Shown: piece by piece, positions 25,805 to 33,759 of the stretch | Numbering within the stretch: position 1 is the stretch's first letter | How the letters are laid out: each line of letters opens with the position of its first letter | Assembly (NCBI RefSeq): GCF_009668025.1 | Contig: NZ_WJXZ01000014.1 | Location: forward strand, 888,448-952,447 | From: Larkinella terrae | Lineage (GTDB): Bacteria; Bacteroidota; Bacteroidia; Cytophagales; Spirosomataceae | Reading direction: 5' to 3' | Length of the DNA stretch: 64,000 nt | Notes under the pieces: model-generated | What the model saw: the letters and a program-made list of their open reading frames with translations, nothing else | The model's database searches: none | Told to the model about the DNA's origin: nothing | Program-made: the position numbers and the translations under genes

Positions 25805-25905
25805 TATTGAGTGAATTAGTGAATTAGTGATTGAGTGGATGGTTGACTGAGTAAATAGAAAAGCGTGATTTTTAATCTATTCACTCAATCACTCATTCGC
25901 TCATT
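25805..25905. repeat. GAGTGAATGAGTG word inverted repeat
   Basis: Repeated gagtgaattagtg-type words (25808-25850) are followed by reverse-complement words (ttcactcaatcactcattcg near 25880-25899). It shares the word with 24478-24550. It lies between the ATPase and the first permease. Confidence 0.7.
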
Positions 25906-25911
25906 CGCAAT

Positions 25912-26574
25912 TCATTGCACCTGCGTGCCGTCGAAAAGGCGGATGAGTCGGTGCGTGCGTTTGGCCATGCTTTCGTCGTGGGTAACCATTACGATCGTGG
26001 CGCCTTCGTTGTTGAGGCTTTGCAGAATGTTCATGATTTCGTTGCCCATCGCGCTGTCGAGGTTACCGGTCGGTTCGTCGGCCAGGATGATTTCCGGTTT
26101 GCCGACAATGGCGCGGGCGATGGCCACGCGCTGTTTCTGTCCACCCGACAATTGCTTTGGAAAGTGCTTGGTACGGTTGCTCAACCCCACTTTCTCCAGC
26201 GCTTCCTTGGCGTAAGCCTGACGCGGTTTTCCGTTGGTCGAGCGGTAAAGCAGCGGAATTTCCACATTATCGACCACCGACAGATCGTTGATCAGGTGGA
26301 AACTCTGGAAGATAAAACCGATCTTCTGATTCCGCAGGTGCGCCAGCTCCTTGTCGCGGTACGACGCCACCCGCTGCCCGTCCAGTTCGACGGTTCCTTT
26401 CGACGGTTCGTCGAGCAGGCCCATGATGTTGAGCAGCGTCGATTTGCCACAGCCCGACGGCCCCATGATCGAGACGAATTCGCCCTTGTGGATGTTCAGG
26501 TTGATGTTGTTCAGCGCCAGCGTCTCGATGCTGCTGGTGCGGTACACTTTTTCGATGTTTGTGAGGTTGATCAT
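25912..26574 (-). CDS. ABC transporter ATP-binding protein (MacB/LolD type)
   Basis: A 220-residue ATPase. Walker A is G-P-S-G-C-G-K-S-T (about 38-46), the signature is L-S-G-G-Q-K-Q-R (about 142) and Walker B is I-I-L-A-D-E-P-T-G-N-L-D, with the H-loop in V-M-V-T-H-D. The D-E-P-T-G-N-L-D form is typical of the LolD/MacB branch. It would power the two FtsX-type permeases that follow. The order adaptor, TolC, ATPase, permease, permease suggests tripartite efflux. Confidence 0.92.
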   Translation of the reverse strand: MINLTNIEKVYRTSSIETLALNNINLNIHKGEFVSIMGPSGCGKSTLLNIMGLLDEPSKGTVELDGQRVASYRDKELAHLRNQKIGFIFQSFHLINDLSVVDNVEIPLLYRSTNGKPRQAYAKEALEKVGLSNRTKHFPKQLSGGQKQRVAIARAIVGKPEIILADEPTGNLDSAMGNEIMNILQSLNNEGATIVMVTHDESMAKRTHRLIRLFDGTQVQ

Positions 26575-26598
26575 GTTAGTATTTGATTTTTTGTTTTG

Positions 26599-26669
26599 CC
26601 CCTAAATCTCCTAAAGGGGACTTTTGTATCCAGCTATTGCGTCCTAGTCCCCTTTAGGGGATTTAGGGG
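26599..26669. repeat. CCCCTAAAGGGG inverted repeat overlapping the TolC stop codon
   Basis: Arms 26599-26620 and 26648-26669 are 22-bp near-perfect reverse complements. The right arm contains the TAA stop of the TolC-family gene (codons CCC TAA at its end). A related element is at 32196-32261. Confidence 0.8.
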
Positions 26670-28105
26670 TGTATCTTTTCATTCCGTTCAAAATCGTACA
26701 AAGTCAGCAGACGAATGGTGTAAAAAGCTGTCCAGTAATCGCGTAAGGCCAGAATGGCGTCGCGCCGGGCGCGGTCTTTTTCCTGCATCGCAATGCCCAG
26801 ATCGGTTACGCTCAAATCGCTCAGAATGAAGCGGTTCTGGGCAATCTGGTACCGTTGCTGACCAATTCCATCGGCTTCGGCGGTGAGTTTTACCTGTTGC
26901 TGGAGCATTTGCAACAGCGTTACCTGGGTGTAAATGGCCTGTTCAAACGTCAGTTTATCCTGCTCCACCGACTGCCGGGTCAGTTGCTGATTGGCTTTGG
27001 CGGTTTCAGTACGAGCCTGCGCGCGGCCCCAGGTCATGATGGGTAGCACAAACTGAATTTCCAGGTATTCCCGGTCCTGGGGACGAATATAAATATCCCC
27101 CAGATTGGCGCCCCGGTTCGACAACCCAAAAGCCGCCTGGACGGTCGCGTTCAGGCCGTTGTCTTTGCGGGCTTTATCGACATCGCGCTGGGCTTCCAGG
27201 GCTCTCCGCCGGAACGCAATGGCGTCGGAGCGGTTGCTGAATGCCTCTTTAATGGCGCTTTCCACATTGATACTCAGCTCTCTGATCTGCACCGGAACCA
27301 CTAATTCAAGCTTCCGGTCGTCACGATACCCAATATACGAACGCAAACTCAGGGAAGCGGTTTCTGCGTTCTGGCGGGCCGATGCGTATTCTTTTTTGGC
27401 CGTTAAAACGCTCATTTGCAACTGCAAAATATCGTTTTGGGAAATCTTGCCGAGCTCGAGTTTGTGTTGGGCAATTTTGTAGAGCGTGTCGCTGTTGCTC
27501 AGGTTTTTTTCGGCAATCTGCAAATTCACCTGGGCCACCAGCAAGTCAAAATAATAGCCCGTTGCCAAAACCGTTACTTTTTCCATCGACTCGATAAAAA
27601 ACTGCGTGCTTTCCTCGTATTTCAACGGCTCAATTTTTCGGTCCCACTTCATGGCGTTGAACTGGAACAGCGGCTGGGTGATTCCGACGGCAAACGGAAT
27701 TCCGTTGTATAACCGGTTATCGCGCTGAAAATCATCAAACCGCTGGATCTGTTTCTGCACGAAAACCGACCCGCCCGTCAGCGCAATGTTTTGCGTCAGC
27801 GCCAGATTCAGAATGGAATTGTTGTTGGAAATGGGCTGAAAACTGATCGTACCGTCCGGCTGCGTGACCTGTGTGAACGACCGCTGAAAGTTCGGCAGCG
27901 AACCGTTCAGGCTCAGCTGCGGCTTGAAACCGGCTAGAAAAGTACGGTATTGCCAGTAACTCGTTTGCTTCTGCGTAGCTGCCTGTTTCCCCGCAATCGA
28001 CTGCGTTTTCGCCATCTGCACCACATCCTCCAGTGTAAATTGCTGGGGCTGCGCATAAGCAATAGAGGCATTCAACAACAAAATGAATAAGAACACATTT
28101 TTCAT
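26663..28105 (-). CDS. TolC-family outer-membrane efflux protein
   Basis: A 480-residue protein with a signal peptide (M-K-N-V-F-L-F-I-L-L-L, cleaved after A-Y-A-Q) and the long alpha-helical, Gln/Ala-rich repeats of the TolC family. Two OEP halves can be seen (about 25-220 and 240-470). It would form the outer-membrane channel for the export of substrates delivered by the adaptor and ABC permeases. I start at the ATG at 28105, preceded by an A-rich ribosome-binding stretch, rather than at 28126, where the frame overlaps the adaptor stop. The final codons, CAC CCC TAA, come from the palindromic repeat. Confidence 0.88.
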   Translation of the reverse strand: MKNVFLFILLLNASIAYAQPQQFTLEDVVQMAKTQSIAGKQAATQKQTSYWQYRTFLAGFKPQLSLNGSLPNFQRSFTQVTQPDGTISFQPISNNNSILNLALTQNIALTGGSVFVQKQIQRFDDFQRDNRLYNGIPFAVGITQPLFQFNAMKWDRKIEPLKYEESTQFFIESMEKVTVLATGYYFDLLVAQVNLQIAEKNLSNSDTLYKIAQHKLELGKISQNDILQLQMSVLTAKKEYASARQNAETASLSLRSYIGYRDDRKLELVVPVQIRELSINVESAIKEAFSNRSDAIAFRRRALEAQRDVDKARKDNGLNATVQAAFGLSNRGANLGDIYIRPQDREYLEIQFVLPIMTWGRAQARTETAKANQQLTRQSVEQDKLTFEQAIYTQVTLLQMLQQQVKLTAEADGIGQQRYQIAQNRFILSDLSVTDLGIAMQEKDRARRDAILALRDYWTAFYTIRLLTLYDFERNEKIHP

Positions 28106-28118
28106 TGGTAATTTTTCC

Positions 28119-29381
28119 TTATTCATTAGAGCCGTTGTCTATCGTAATTTCCTCCAAATGCTCAAATTCGCTCAAATCAGTGAGGATAACTTTTTCGCCG
28201 GGCTGGATGCCGCTTTTCACCTCCACGTAATCGAAGTTGGATAAACCGGTTTGAATTTCCCGACGTTGGGCGACGCCTTTGTCGTTGAGCACATAAACGT
28301 ATTGCACTTTCTTGCCCTTGAACGCCGGACCATTCGCAACCCGAACGGCTTTGGCGGTGCGATTCGTGACCACAAAGACCTCCACTTTCATGTTGGGCCG
28401 CAGCGATGCGTGGTGATTGTTGTCCAGTTGCACCACGAATTGCACGACGCCGTTTTTCACCGACGGTTTTACCTGTGTAATCAGACCGCGTAAATTGATT
28501 TCGTTTACTTTGACGATGACCGGCAAACCGGCTTTGACCTGATCGGCGTAAATATCGGAGCACGAGCCTTCGATCCGAAAACTGCCCAAATCGGCTAATT
28601 TCGCCAGAATTTCACCCTCGTTGACCGCCGATCCGATGTTTTCGTTGACCCAGGTCAGCACGCCGGGCCGGTCGGCAACGATGTTGGCCTGTTTTAGTTT
28701 GTGATCCAGTTCTTTCAGATTTTTCTCTTCGATCTGGGCCTGCAGGATCGTCTCTTTCAGACTGGCGCCCATCGACTGCCGGTTGTACGAGAGATCGTTT
28801 TCCAGCTTGGTTTTTTCCAGTTCGGCAATGCGGAGGTTATTTTCGGCCCGGGTGACGTCCTCCTGGGTCCGACCACCCACTTTTTGCAACCGCCGGGTAT
28901 CTTCCAGTTCGGCTTTTAACCGGTTGATGTTGAGAGATTTGATCTTATCATCCGCTTCGGCATCGAACAGGTTTTTGTCCAGCTTCATCCGCTGCTGCTC
29001 AATGCTGTTGCGTTTGAGCGCCAGTTGATCCTGCATTTTTTCGAAATCGATGATGGTCATGGATTTGTCCATATCCAGAATGGCCTGACCGGGTTTGATC
29101 TGGGTGCCGGGTGTCAGCAGCACGCGCCGGATGCTGGCCCGGATGGGGCTGGTGATGATTTGCTCGTAAGCCGGAATGACTTCGCCGGTTGCATTCAGTG
29201 AATTCTCGACTGGGCCAAGTTCCGCCGTTGCGGTCCGGATCCGCGACGCTTCGATGGAGGTTTTCAGGACATTTCGGAAGAAGTAAATGGCGACCAGAAC
29301 AACGATCAATGCGATGACCGCAATGAGGTAGTTTTTGGTCCGGCTTTGTCTGACGATTTCGGGGGCTAGTTCTCTGTCCAT
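28119..29381 (-). CDS. HlyD/MacA-type periplasmic adaptor protein
   Basis: A 420-residue membrane-fusion protein. It has one N-terminal transmembrane helix (about 16-36), a first beta-barrel/lipoyl segment (about 60-110), a long coiled-coil hairpin (about 115-230), the second lipoyl half and a C-terminal beta domain. Such adaptors bridge inner-membrane permeases and TolC. It is the first gene of the operon, just downstream of a sigma54-type promoter. Its stop lies 13 bp from the TolC start. The partner permeases here are FtsX-type, so MacA is the closest model. Confidence 0.9.
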   Translation of the reverse strand: MDRELAPEIVRQSRTKNYLIAVIALIVVLVAIYFFRNVLKTSIEASRIRTATAELGPVENSLNATGEVIPAYEQIITSPIRASIRRVLLTPGTQIKPGQAILDMDKSMTIIDFEKMQDQLALKRNSIEQQRMKLDKNLFDAEADDKIKSLNINRLKAELEDTRRLQKVGGRTQEDVTRAENNLRIAELEKTKLENDLSYNRQSMGASLKETILQAQIEEKNLKELDHKLKQANIVADRPGVLTWVNENIGSAVNEGEILAKLADLGSFRIEGSCSDIYADQVKAGLPVIVKVNEINLRGLITQVKPSVKNGVVQFVVQLDNNHHASLRPNMKVEVFVVTNRTAKAVRVANGPAFKGKKVQYVYVLNDKGVAQRREIQTGLSNFDYVEVKSGIQPGEKVILTDLSEFEHLEEITIDNGSNE

Positions 29382-29407
29382 TTGTTGTTTTACCTTGACA
29401 GAGGTAA

Positions 29408-29424
29408 TTCAAATGGTGTGCCAG
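29408..29424 (-). promoter_or_regulatory. sigma54-type (-24/-12) promoter of the efflux operon
   Basis: On the minus strand CTGGCAC then ACCAT then TTGAA matches the -24/-12 consensus YTGGCACGrnnnTTGCW closely; the -24 element is perfect and the -12 has GA instead of GC. It ends 26 bp before the adaptor start codon. The operon it heads encodes an NtrC-type sigma54 activator. Confidence 0.7.
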
Positions 29425-29477
29425 TGGTTAACTAATTGAATTTGAGTTGATTATGCGTTTGCTTGGTTTTCTAAAGT

Positions 29478-29503
29478 GTGCGGTTTCGCACGGGTTGTGC
29501 GGG
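29478..29503. promoter_or_regulatory. candidate upstream activator site for the NtrC-type regulator
   Basis: The palindrome GTGCG-GTTT-CGCAC (29478-29491), followed by a further half site TTGTGCGGG, lies about 55-80 bp upstream of the sigma54 promoter. This is the usual place for an enhancer bound by NtrC-family regulators. Confidence 0.45.
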
Positions 29504-29513
29504 TTTGAACTAT

Positions 29514-29537
29514 AAAAAAGCCTCGCTTTGGCGAGGC
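29514..29537 (-). terminator. rho-independent terminator of the S9 peptidase gene
   Basis: The stem gcctcgc (29520-29526) and gcgaggc (29531-29537) is followed on the minus strand by a run of T (29519-29514). It lies about 130 bp past the peptidase stop, after the CCGCTG repeat block. Confidence 0.75.
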
Positions 29538-29569
29538 ATAAAATTTAAATAGTAGTGTAAAACGAGAAA

Positions 29570-29673
29570 CCGCTGATGGGGCTTCAATCGCTGACAGGGC
29601 TTCGACCGCTGATCGGGCTTCTAACCGCTGATCGGGCTTCAACCGCTGACAGGGCCTTTGGCCGCTGTCAGGG
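29570..29673. repeat. CCGCTGWCAGGG-family repeat cluster at the end of the S9 gene
   Basis: At least six copies of the 12-bp word, exact or degenerate (ccgctgatgggg, tcgctgacaggg, ccgctgatcggg twice, ccgctgacaggg, ccgctgtcaggg), are spaced 18-19 bp apart. The last copy (29662-29673) contains the TGA stop of the peptidase. Confidence 0.8.
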
Positions 29674-31677
29674 TTTTTTGTCGGCCAGTTGAACGGTTTT
29701 TACGTCTACGGTAATTTCCTTCAGGCGTTTGGCGACGTTTTCTGGCATGGATTCCTGGTAACGGCCGCCGAGGTGTTTGGCCAGAAATTTCTCCGCCATC
29801 GCCAGCATGGCCATGTTGTTGACGGGCCGCTGAAAACCGTGTCCTTCGTCGGGTGCGCACAGGTACTCGACCGGGAAACCGCGCTCGCGGAGGGCAATCA
29901 CGATCTGGTCGGACTCGGCTTTGTTGACGCGCGGATCGTTGGCACCCTGCACCACCAGCAACGGCGATTTGATCTTATCCGCCGAAAACAAGGGCGACTG
30001 TTTCATCAACTGCGCTTTGCCTTCGGGTGTGTTGGGGTCGGCCATCCGTTCATACAGGCGTTTGCGTTCGGATTCCCAATAGGGCGGAATGGAGTTCAGG
30101 AGCGTGATGATGTTGGAAGGTGCAACAATGGCGACCCCGGCCGCGTAAACATCGGGCGTGAAAGCCAGGCCGGCCAGCGTGGCATAACCGCCGTACGAAC
30201 CGCCCATGATGCCGACACGCTTCGGATCAGCAATGCCCTGATCGATCAAATATTTGACGCCCCAGGTAATGTCGTCCTGCATTTTTTCGCCCCACTGCTT
30301 GTTGCCCGCGTTCAGAAAGGCTTTGCCGTAACCGGTAGAGGCCCGGAAATTCATCGACAAAACCGCATAGCCGCGGTTCGCCAGAAACTGGTGGTACGCA
30401 TTGTAACCCCAGACATCACGGCCCCAGGGTCCGCCATGCGGGAAGATCACCACCGGCAGATTTCGGGGATCACGGCCTTTGGGCAGCGTCAGAAAAGCCG
30501 GGATTTCCAGCCCGTCCGACGATTTGTAACGAACTGCTTCCATGCGCGCCAGATCGTTGATCGGCAGTTTGGGGCGGGGGCGGTATTGAAACGTCAATTC
30601 CTTGGTTTTGCGGTCGAACAGAAAGGTTGCCCCGGGGTCCGTGTCGCTCGTGGCCGAAAGCAACCAGTATTGTTCGTCGTTCGTGGAAGAGCCAAAATAG
30701 ATGTCTACGCCCGGCAACTCCCGAAGAATGAACTGAAAATCTTTCTCAAAGACCTTGTCCTTCCAGTACCGGCGCAGTCGGTCGTCCGTATAAGTTGTAA
30801 AAATAGGCTCTTTGGTAACTTCGGAAATGGCAATACCCCCAAAATCCACCTTTTTCAGCGGATCGGATTCAACCGATTGTTCTTTCAGCGTAACCGGATT
30901 GAGCAGAATCAGCTTCTGAAGATCATTTTTGTCCTTGTTGGTAACGAGGTAAAACCGCTGGTTATCTTTGTGAAAACCAACCGGATAACTGGTTTCATTA
31001 ATGGAAGAGGAATAAATTTTGGTCATCCCGGCATCATCGACGCGCAGAATTTCCGAACTGCCGTCGGCCGCCGTGCTGGTGGCTAGCCGGAGTTTGTCGT
31101 CCCAGTCGAAAAACCAGCCCGAAATATGTTCGGTGTTCTTGCGGACGAGCGTTTTTTCACCGGTGGTCAGATTCAGTTTGTAGAGGTCGTGCCAGGCTTT
31201 GTCGCGATCGTTCAGGCCCACATACAAGGAGTTTGGATCCGTTTTGGGAGCCCGGTATATCAGCACCCGAACCCCTTTCAGATTCGTCAGATCCCGGGCT
31301 GTGGGCACATCCTGACCGGTTTTTAGCGCTTCGGACGGATCGACGGCGTATACATTGAAGTTTTCGTCACCTCCTTTATCCTGCGAAAAAAGCAGGAATT
31401 TGCCGTTGCGCGACCAGAAATAATCGCGGATGGGACGCAGCGTGTCGGCGGTCATCGGTTTGGCCGACGTAAACGGATCATCGCGCTTTTTAACCCAGAT
31501 GTTGCGGGTTCCTTTATACGGTTTGATGAACGACATGTAGGCACCATCGGGCGAAAGCTGGGCACCGGTAATTTCCGGATCGCCGAAAATCAGTTGCCGA
31601 TCGATGAGTGCCGGAATCTGGGCCATTGCCGCGGAAGCCAGCCAAAATGTGAGAAAGAGCAGCGCAAGCTTCTTCAT
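29668..31677 (-). CDS. S9-family prolyl oligopeptidase-like serine peptidase
   Basis: A 669-residue protein with a signal peptide (about 1-20, ending A-A-M-A), a seven-bladed-propeller-like N part (about 30-400) and a C-terminal alpha/beta-hydrolase catalytic domain. The nucleophile Ser494 sits in G-G-S-Y-G-G-Y-A; the acid is probably in A-N-D-P-R-V and the His in E-G-H-G-F. These peptidases cleave short peptides, often after Pro, or act as acylaminoacyl peptidases. The stop codon lies inside a CCGCTGTCAGGG repeat, which contributes the C-terminal Pro. It is a one-gene unit. Confidence 0.9.
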   Translation of the reverse strand: MKKLALLFLTFWLASAAMAQIPALIDRQLIFGDPEITGAQLSPDGAYMSFIKPYKGTRNIWVKKRDDPFTSAKPMTADTLRPIRDYFWSRNGKFLLFSQDKGGDENFNVYAVDPSEALKTGQDVPTARDLTNLKGVRVLIYRAPKTDPNSLYVGLNDRDKAWHDLYKLNLTTGEKTLVRKNTEHISGWFFDWDDKLRLATSTAADGSSEILRVDDAGMTKIYSSSINETSYPVGFHKDNQRFYLVTNKDKNDLQKLILLNPVTLKEQSVESDPLKKVDFGGIAISEVTKEPIFTTYTDDRLRRYWKDKVFEKDFQFILRELPGVDIYFGSSTNDEQYWLLSATSDTDPGATFLFDRKTKELTFQYRPRPKLPINDLARMEAVRYKSSDGLEIPAFLTLPKGRDPRNLPVVIFPHGGPWGRDVWGYNAYHQFLANRGYAVLSMNFRASTGYGKAFLNAGNKQWGEKMQDDITWGVKYLIDQGIADPKRVGIMGGSYGGYATLAGLAFTPDVYAAGVAIVAPSNIITLLNSIPPYWESERKRLYERMADPNTPEGKAQLMKQSPLFSADKIKSPLLVVQGANDPRVNKAESDQIVIALRERGFPVEYLCAPDEGHGFQRPVNNMAMLAMAEKFLAKHLGGRYQESMPENVAKRLKEITVDVKTVQLADKKP

Positions 31678-31791
31678 AGGAACGGATGGTAGCGATTGAC
31701 GGGTAAGTTACTGATTTTTTATAAACTGTAGCCTAATAGACGGGTTAATCAAAGGATAGCATCCGTTTCTCACACCAAAAAACTCAGTAGC

Positions 31792-32181
31792 ATGAGCAAA
31801 ATTCAGCGCGTTAATCCGGACGGAATGATGAAAAGCCCGGCGTTTTCGCAGGCCATCATCACGGAAGGCAGTGGAAAAACCATCTACATCGGCGGACAAA
31901 ATGCCGTCAACGAAAAAGGCGAACTGGTGGGCAAAGGCGACCTGGCCGCACAAACCGAGCAGGTGCTCAAGAATGTCCAGACCGCTCTGGAAGCCTGCGG
32001 GGCCACTTGGGATCATGTGGTCAAAATGACCATTTACGTGGTTCAGGGACAGGACATCCGGGCGGGTTTTGCCGCATCGCAGAAATTCCTGAAAACCGCC
32101 CCAACCATCTCCGTGCCTTTCGTCTCCGGATTAGGCAATCCCGATTACCTGGTCGAAATCGACGTAGTGGCGTTTGTTTGA
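31792..32181 (+). CDS. RidA family protein (enamine/imine deaminase)
   Basis: A 129-residue RidA/YjgF/YER057c protein. Family features are S-P-A-F-S-Q-A near the start, a glycine-rich I-Y-I-G-G-Q-N-A strand, Q-T-E-Q-V-L-K-N-V and a C-terminal P-D-Y-L-V-E-I-D-V-V-A. RidA hydrolyses reactive enamine/imine intermediates released by PLP enzymes. The canonical catalytic Arg near residue 105 is not seen in the expected G-x-x-x-R-x-V form, so a related activity is possible. It stands alone, divergent from the S9 peptidase. Confidence 0.85.
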   Translation: MSKIQRVNPDGMMKSPAFSQAIITEGSGKTIYIGGQNAVNEKGELVGKGDLAAQTEQVLKNVQTALEACGATWDHVVKMTIYVVQGQDIRAGFAASQKFLKTAPTISVPFVSGLGNPDYLVEIDVVAFV

Positions 32182-32195
32182 GAGACTGTCTTCTT

Positions 32196-32261
32196 GCCCC
32201 CAACCCCCTAAAGGGAGCTCTCAAATCTGGATATTTAAGCCCCCTTTAGGGGGTTGGGGGC
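32196..32261. repeat. CCCCCAACCCCCTAAAGGG inverted repeat
   Basis: Perfect 20-bp arms (32196-32215 and 32242-32261) follow the RidA gene by 15 bp. It belongs to the same CCCCTAAAGGGG family as 26599-26669 and probably ends the transcript. Confidence 0.8.
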
Positions 32262-32299
32262 AGACCGAAATAAGGAAAATCCTGAATTTCAGACAGCCA

Positions 32300-32344
32300 T
32301 TAAGAGTTATGAGTTAAATGCGTCAGCCAATTCATAACTCTTAA
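32300..32344. repeat. TTAAGAGTTATGAG inverted repeat
   Basis: Arms ttaagagttatgag (32300-32313) and ttcataactcttaa (32331-32344) differ at one position. It lies between RidA and the monooxygenase. Confidence 0.65.
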
Positions 32345-32469
32345 CTCTTTCCCACTCGGTCGGGTTGAATCGGAGGCTCGTCGCCCAAATGCGACGGTTC
32401 ACGAAAAACAATGGGCATTGATCGGGCTGTCGTTCTACTTTTGAGCTATCAACCCAGACAGCACGAGAC

Positions 32470-33672
32470 ATGACTACGCCCCAGAAAGCCCTCATCATTG
32501 GTTGCGGCATTGCCGGTCCGGTAATGGCCCTTTTTTTGCAGCAGGTAGGAATCGAATCCGAGATTTACGAAGCGCAACCCGCCGGGATGGATGAAGCGGG
32601 CGCGTTTCTGAACCTGGCACCCAACGGCGTCAATGTATTGAAAAACCTTGACATCGACCACCTGCTGGAAGCCGACGGTTTTCATTCGGAGGGAATGGAT
32701 TTTTTCAACGGCGACGGAAAACAGCTGGCTCAACTGGAAAGCAGCGATGAGGAGCAGCGGTTTGGCAGCCGCAACGTTATGATCAAGCGGGGGCAGTTGC
32801 ATCAGATTTTGCGCGACGAAGCGATCCGCCGGGGCATTCCGGTGCGTTTCGGGAAAAAGCTCAGGAATATTCAGCTAAATGGTTTTCAGGGCATTACGGC
32901 TCAATTTGAAGACAATTCTGCGGCCGAAGGGAATTTCCTGATCGGCTGCGATGGCATTCATTCCCGAACCCGCCAACTGGTTTTTCCGAATGCGCCCCAA
33001 CCGGCCTACACGGGCATGGTCGATTGTGGCGGATTTGCCCAGTTGCCATCCGGACTGTCGACTTCCGGAGCCATGCAGATGATATTCGGGAAAAAAGCCT
33101 TTTTCGGTTACATCGCGAAACCGGATGGCGAAGTATACTGGTTCAGCAACGTCGCCTGGCCCAAAGAGCCGAAGCGCAACGAACTGAACGCCATTTCGGC
33201 CGATGGCTGGCGGCAGCGCCTGCTTCAAAATCACCGCCACGATCCGGCTCACATTCTGGAAATCATTGAATCGACGCCGGGTGAAATCGGCAAATGGCCG
33301 GTGTATGACATGCCGTCGCTGCCGACCTGGCACAAAGGGCTGGTTTGCCTGATTGGCGATGCCGCCCACGCGACTTCCCCGCATTCCGGTCAGGGGGCGT
33401 CGATGGCGCTGGAAGATGCCGCGGTGCTGGCCCAGTGTCTGCGCGATTCGCTGAAGGTCGAGCATGCCTTTGCGCGTTTCGAGCACCTGCGCAAGGAGCG
33501 GGTGGAGAAAATTGTCCGCCAGGCCCGGCGCACCGGCAACGGGAAAATGGTTTCGAATCCCGTGGCCATCTGGTTCCGCGATCTGGTCCTGCCGTTTTTC
33601 ATCAAACTAGGCGCGAAAGCCTCGGAAGAAGTGCTTTCGTATAAAGTGGAGTGGGAGAAAGAGGTTGCTTGA
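32470..33672 (+). CDS. FAD-dependent monooxygenase (PHBH-type)
   Basis: A 400-residue flavoprotein monooxygenase. The dinucleotide-binding motif G-C-G-I-A-G-P-V-M-A starts at residue 12, the D-G motif lies in I-G-C-D-G-I-H-S-R-T-R (about 162) and the second FAD motif is G-D-A-A-H-A-T-S-P-H-S-G-Q-G (about 297). It would hydroxylate an aromatic or polyketide-like substrate with NAD(P)H and O2; relatives include TetX-like enzymes. The substrate cannot be read. It is preceded by two palindromic repeats and followed by a third. Confidence 0.87.
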   Translation: MTTPQKALIIGCGIAGPVMALFLQQVGIESEIYEAQPAGMDEAGAFLNLAPNGVNVLKNLDIDHLLEADGFHSEGMDFFNGDGKQLAQLESSDEEQRFGSRNVMIKRGQLHQILRDEAIRRGIPVRFGKKLRNIQLNGFQGITAQFEDNSAAEGNFLIGCDGIHSRTRQLVFPNAPQPAYTGMVDCGGFAQLPSGLSTSGAMQMIFGKKAFFGYIAKPDGEVYWFSNVAWPKEPKRNELNAISADGWRQRLLQNHRHDPAHILEIIESTPGEIGKWPVYDMPSLPTWHKGLVCLIGDAAHATSPHSGQGASMALEDAAVLAQCLRDSLKVEHAFARFEHLRKERVEKIVRQARRTGNGKMVSNPVAIWFRDLVLPFFIKLGAKASEEVLSYKVEWEKEVA

Positions 33673-33674
33673 GA

Positions 33675-33750
33675 AATGAATAATGAATAATGAACAATGA
33701 ACACAGCATTAAATAAGCATAGCGATCAGGCTTACATTCATTGTTCATTC
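33675..33750. repeat. AATGAATAATGAACAATGAA word repeat
   Basis: Tandem aatgaataatgaataatgaac words (33675-33701) are matched by the partial reverse complement cattcattgttcattc (33735-33750). It shares the word with 16101 and 23226. It lies between convergent genes. Confidence 0.65.
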
Positions 33751-33759
33751 TAAGCGAAA

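Noticed and set aside
29689-31086. Long plus-strand frame opposite the S9 peptidase
   Set aside because: It is the antisense shadow of a clear peptidase, with no domain features and no recognisable fold.
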